From Litsea cubeba (Eukaryota; Streptophyta; Magnoliopsida; Laurales; Lauraceae), in NCBI GenBank assembly GCA_012931725.1, contig CM022955.1, positions 15,053,116 through 15,117,115 of the forward strand: 64,000 nt of DNA, read 5' to 3'. Positions 59,386-64,000 of the stretch are shown one piece after another; within the stretch, counting starts at the first letter, position 1, and each line of letters starts with the position of its first letter. Both the position numbers and the translations under genes were made by a program. The notes under the pieces are model-generated. The model worked only from the letters and a program-made list of their open reading frames with translations, did not search any database and had not been told where the DNA came from.

Positions 59386-61004
59386 TGGTTCATGCTTAAG
59401 GAAATGGAGAATTGGATTGTTCTTTTCTTTGTTTATGTTTGTAGGTTCCTGATGTGCCATCAATCTTGTTCTCACAGCTTCTTGGGTTTTAAGATTTTAA
59501 GGAAGAAAATGAAAATTTTAGGGCTTTCTCAGAATTAACAATGAAAACCTCATTAAAAGATGAAAAGGAATAAATTTTTATATGTTTTGAGATATAATAC
59601 TTAGGATTCTTAGATTTGATGAGATCTTTCTTGTTTCACAATTTTTGCAAAATCTGATACCAAGTATTAAGATTGACAGTGGTTTCATGACATTGATGTG
59701 GGCTGTGTCTTGGATGTGGATGGTTAGAAGTTCATATTGATTGGGAGATCCTGGACCTTCTTCCATGGCTTACTAGTAGATGCTTTAAAAATCTGCCCTC
59801 CTTCTGTTCTTCTATGGGAAATGATTGACCAGTACCACCCTTCACCCTATGTAATGTTTTCTCGAGGGTTTGATGGTCTCCTCAAGATCTCCACCCTTGT
59901 GCCTTCAATCTTTACCTTTTAATTGTCCCTTTGATAAATTCCCCTTCCCTGTGAATTCCTTAGCTACGATGCCCAAATACAAAATGGATATAGGAGGGGC
60001 ACGCCATTTATACAACAAGGATATGGATCTTACACATAACAATGAAGTATCGGATATGTCACAATATGTTTTGTTGTTTTATTTTGAAGTATCCAGGTAT
60101 TGTAGATTTCTAGGCATTCTGTAGGAATGAGGCAAAAGGACCCTAAATAGTAGAGATAATTAATCAGATAAATGAGATTCAGTTGCAGTTTTGAAATCAG
60201 CTCATAAAATGCAGGGATTGATGGGAAAATAGAGAAATCAGGAGGAATATTGAAGTAGATGATTTGTGTCAATTGCAAAAAGAGAACTGTACAGTGCTAG
60301 AAAAGAAACAATAGAAAAGAAAGTCATTGAGGGAGGGATGGAGGGAGATAACCCAAGGAAAATATTCAAATCTTACTATTAAAAGCATCCTTCACAATGT
60401 TTAGTTATTTGGTTTAAAGCAATGTCAACTAATCTACCTAACCTCCAACTCTCTCTTCAATGTTGTAAAATTGTTGGGTCCATGGATAGATGCCACCCAA
60501 TTTTTTGTTGCTTTGACTCTCTTTCAGCCTCAAGAATGATGTGCAAAGTAAATTATGAAAATGATGTTTAGAAAGCATAAACTTTAGATATAACAGAAGG
60601 ATGTCTAATAAAGAAGAACAAAAGGCCCTAATAAAGACTAATGTTCTCTTTTGGGCAAGAGGGTCATGGCTCTCACAACATCCCAGCTACTTTTAGATGT
60701 TGGATTGGAATCCAGAGGGGCTATTTGCTGCATTTACCCATAGAAAATTTTGACAATGACTATGGTGTTTTACACCATATGTTGCCTTTCTTACCAATGG
60801 CTTCATATTATAATTTACTAATATGCTATTTATTAGTAATAAATATTTTATTTCTTTGACCTGTTAATAGGTTGTTTAACGAGCTCTTTACCCTAATATA
60901 GGGAAAACCACACGACACAGGTTTCTGCAGTTGTTGCTTTGGATTCCAAAGCTGATCAAGCTGAAGTTGAAAGATTGGAGCAACATGCAGCTGATTTGAG
61001 GAAG
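59021..61004 (+). CDS. MED30: Mediator complex subunit 30, exons 1 and 2 (partial)
   Basis: Exon 1 (59021-59329) begins MEEKGLMDAKNIQELSLEG and reads through ALRAVLTEIPNSLK, the conserved N-terminal part of plant MED30. A GT donor follows. Exon 2 encodes VSAVVALDSKADQAEVERLE and EQHAADLRK, ending at 61004 before GTAATG. MED30 is a Mediator subunit that links transcription factors to RNA polymerase II in the nucleus. The natural acceptor may be at 60900 (AG before GGAAAACC), which would give KPHDTG but then needs a one-base shift at the T-run near 60923. An acceptor after CACAG at 60920 keeps the frame. The last exon (about 30 residues in known plants) is not visible before 64000 and probably lies beyond. 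Confidence 0.82.
59330..60900 (+). other. Likely MED30 intron 1
   Basis: About 1.6 kb, T-rich, starting GTAAAA. No other gene is supported in it. Confidence 0.7.
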
Positions 61005-62793
61005 GTAATGTATAATACAAACAAGAAGATCTCCCCCAGTAAGAACAATTGGTGCACGATGCTGCGGTGTTATATGAGCATGTTTTACTGTTTCATCTAT
61101 ATAAGCCTGTTTGACTGTTTCATCTCATCTTTATGTTATTTTAAGGTGCCTGAGAGCATATGATAGGATTTTTCCAACTTATAGCCATGTGTTGTATGCC
61201 AAAATGTTGACACGCTATGTAGTGCAGATAAATACAACAAAAAAGAATATGCAGTACATATTTGTAATTTTCATCTATCAAATAGCAAATAAATGGTATG
61301 TTAATTGTGTCCAAATTTCTGTTGTGGCTCTCCATTCCTTTGCATGCTCCTTTTCTTTATTTTTTTATTGTTACCTCATATCTTTATTATTATTATTATT
61401 TTATAACATTGTTACCTTATATCTTGCAATGAGATTTGTGGATTTGTCGCATTCATGACCTTCGTGTGAGGAGATCCAAGTAGGGCCCATTTTAGAAAAT
61501 CCCTGGTGAGTGAATAAAATGGATTTTGTGAATGCTTTGCTTCCACAAACCTCAAAAAGTTTGCCAAGTCCTGGAATATTGACGGTCACAAAGCGTTGCT
61601 TCCTTTAGAAAATTCTTTCTATTTATTTTTTCCTTGTTTGATGGGGATTCCTATTTTATTAACTATCTCAATGCCTCTATGGGAAGGAAATTTATTTGTC
61701 ATAGATTGAAGACTGTAGAAAATACAATTAGTAGAAGGGCTTATATTGATTTATTATGATTCTTAGGGCTGCTATGTAGTTTCAGTTATAAGTGGGGTCT
61801 TTTGTGTTAATATTCATGAGCCTCTTAATAAAACAAAAGGATTCACTGTTGTCTAACCCTAATTAGAACAACAGTTCCTTTCTTCCTCGATCTCTTTCTT
61901 CTTCTATTCCTTTTCTTCCTCTTTTCTTGATTATATCTATCTAGTCTTATTTAAATCAACAATTAAGAATTTATAGAGAATAAAAGGAACAACTTAGACT
62001 AGGATCTAAACTAGGTGTCATTGCTTGAGAACTGTATAAATGCATATCTCTACTCTTATTTCGATAGAGCTATCTAAAATAGAGCCATGAAAAAAAGAGC
62101 CACAAAAAAGAGGGCTAAAATAAAAGAAAGTGTTTGGTATTGCAAGGCTCTATTTTAAATAGACCGTTTGGTACTTCCTCTTTCTGCCTCTTATTAGAGG
62201 AGTTTGCCTCTTTTAAAAGGGGTAGTTTCTGTCATTATTTAAAAAAAGATCTTATGCACATTTGCTATTACAGGGGTGGTTTCTTTGAGTATATATGCAA
62301 CAAATTTATAATTAGGCTGAATATTAATTTTCTACAAGCAATTAAAATAAAATATGATCTTTACTTTCTACAATCGATTAAAATTACAACATGGCTTGAA
62401 CCCAATACACAGACCAACCCAACTATCACAAAAGATGTTGGGTTGAACCTTTTAATTTTGCATTTGCAGGTTAAGCCCATAAATGCTATCACAATGCTTA
62501 GCTAAATCTGTAAAGCCCAACCTTGCTAACCCCTAATAATTACTCCTTTTTAGTTGGACATAGAAACTTTGCCTACATAGCTCATCTTAAAAAATATATG
62601 GTACCAAAACATCAAAACAGAACATGTAATTACGATGGAGAGAGAGAGAGCTATCCAATCTTAACTGTAAAATTGAGGCTCAAGTGATGGAATAACTAGG
62701 AACTTCAGCTTTTATTTATAGTATACAAGTACATGAGAAACAAGTGATTTGAGGCACCCTTGAAACAAGTGATATGGGCATCCCATTTCATAC
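61005..62793. other. Likely MED30 intron 2 or downstream DNA
   Basis: AT-rich. A TTA microsatellite is near 61384-61400. A hairpin-prone stretch (CAACCCAAC and GTTGGGTTG) lies near 62415-62445. No exon resembling the MED30 C-terminus was found. Confidence 0.5.
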
Positions 62794-63013
62794 TACACTC
62801 AGATACACATCCTAAAGTACATAAATACTCCCAGTTTTGAATCATGTGTTCATCAAAAGATACACACTCAGATACACATCCTAAAGTACATAAATACTCC
62901 CAGTTTTGAATCATGTGTTCATCAGAAGCTCTAAGATATTATTACACTCAGATACACATCCTAAAGTACATAAATACTCCAAGTTTTGAATCATGTGTTC
63001 ATCAGAAGCTCTA
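62794..63013. repeat. Tandem repeat, three copies of about 70-80 bp
   Basis: Copies start near 62794, 62863 and 62943. Each holds ACTCAGATACACATCC, AAGTACATAAATACTCC and TTTTGAATCATGTGTTCATC. Spacers between copies differ in length. Confidence 0.85.
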
Positions 63014-64000
63014 ACCAATCCGAGGCACTCTTGTTACAATGACTGTCTCATCAACCCAAACTCTATCACAATGAAAACCCTTGATGACTGATGATCCTTC
63101 CTTCACGATGTGGATGTAACCAATGAATTTTCTTCCTTGATTGTTCTTTTTGCCACCTCACGAGCTACACCAAACACTTCCAACCACACAATTTTGCCTA
63201 AAAGAGGTCATCAGCACACAATAGTTTAAATTATTCATGATTATATAGAATTTATTGTACTTGATAAGAGCAACAATTTTGTCTCAGCAATGCAAGATAG
63301 ACCAACTATTACCTTCTTCAGAATGCATCCGTAAGACCTATATTATAAATATGGCGCATTTAGTTCTAAGAAGAGACAACCATCTTAGGAAATGGATAAA
63401 TAACACCTACAAGTTCATCTACATATGAAGTACAATCATACAGATAAAAAAGAGTAATCAGTGTGCTATAATCTTGCCTGTATAAACAAATGTCAATGAG
63501 ACACTTTGCACATCAATAACTCAATCTGAGTTGTTAGCACACATGTCCATTGTGAAATCACAAACACATGAATAAAAAACACAAAGTCTATGCATAACAT
63601 TACCCATTACATGAAAAGAAAAAGATTCATTTAAAAACAATGGCTATGCAGAACCCAACACATGAATCATTCAAAGGACTCAATTTCCTATCCCCAAATG
63701 GGCTGTATCCTTTTTATTCAAACAACACCGATCTATTGAAAATGGCCACATGTATATCAATTGGGGATAGGAACTGTGGGGTACATGTCTATGAGGTCAT
63801 GCATATTCATTATAACAAATGGATTCAAAACTCATAGCAACCAAATGTCGTCCTTGATTACATAAAACCCACAATATCAATTCAACAATGCAGAATCTTC
63901 AGAACCTTACAAGAAACCAAAAAAAAAAAATTGCTTAAACCAAAAGAGCAAAGATTGAACAGAAACATATCCTAGAAAAGCCAATAATTTAAGGCAGTCA
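63014..64000. other. Non-coding DNA
   Basis: No gene, RNA or transposon end could be supported. Confidence 0.5.

Noticed and set aside
62794..63013. Possible CRISPR-like array because of three spaced repeats
   Set aside because: Repeats are about 70-80 bp with irregular short spacers in a plant nuclear context; this is an ordinary tandem duplication.
1..64000. tRNA, rRNA or microRNA genes
   Set aside because: I looked for tRNA A and B box patterns and long perfect hairpins outside the repeats and found none I could support. The TGGTATCAGAGC sites are retrotransposon primer sites, not tRNA genes.

Overview
This is a repeat-dense stretch of a flowering-plant nuclear genome. The signs are Copia and Tat-lineage Gypsy LTR retrotransposons, a PIF/Harbinger element with its two genes, a Mutator-like transposase remnant, Helitrons, a hAT element, plant-type introns, and fragments of two plant genes: the Mediator subunit MED30 and a SHAQKYF-type one-repeat MYB. 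The species cannot be fixed from sequence alone. Almost everything with coding capacity is a transposable element, and every element gene carries stops or frameshifts.

Layout. 1-1535: decayed Mutator-like transposase, minus strand. 2495-9970: complete Copia element with AATCT target duplications. 9976-15047: non-coding, with a palindrome cluster and an unrecognised gene fragment. 15051-21423: complete PIF/Harbinger element with TAA duplications. 21427-23684: AT-rich DNA with a foldback element. 23685-31960: one copy (A) of a duplicated segment carrying MED30 exon 1, interrupted by a head-to-tail Helitron cluster (23879-28737) and by a solo LTR inside the exon (29849-31615). 32277-33721: a MYB gene lacking its first exon. 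33703-55417: a Tat-lineage Gypsy element, minus strand, inserted two codons before the MYB stop, so the last MYB codons reappear at 55423-55432. Inside the Gypsy lies a tandem array of a non-coding LTR element (42295-52884). 56005-57694: non-autonomous hAT. 57733-64000: duplicate copy B with the better-preserved MED30 gene, whose last exon is not in the window.

The paralogous copies A and B serve as filled and empty sites. They give exact boundaries and target sites for the Helitron cluster and the solo LTR. The nested order is readable: segment duplication, then Helitron and LTR insertions into copy A; separately, the Gypsy entered the MYB gene and the LARD-like array entered the Gypsy.

The most unusual signal is in the LTRs. 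The Copia leader carries ten successive short hairpins with different stems but almost the same six-base loop, T(T/C)GGTG. The non-coding LTR family has its own repeated stem-loops plus a 72-nt closed domain whose stems are kept while its loop varies. Both families also carry six GTCGACC motifs upstream of the TATA box. I found no such description in what I know of plant retrotransposons, but I could not search.
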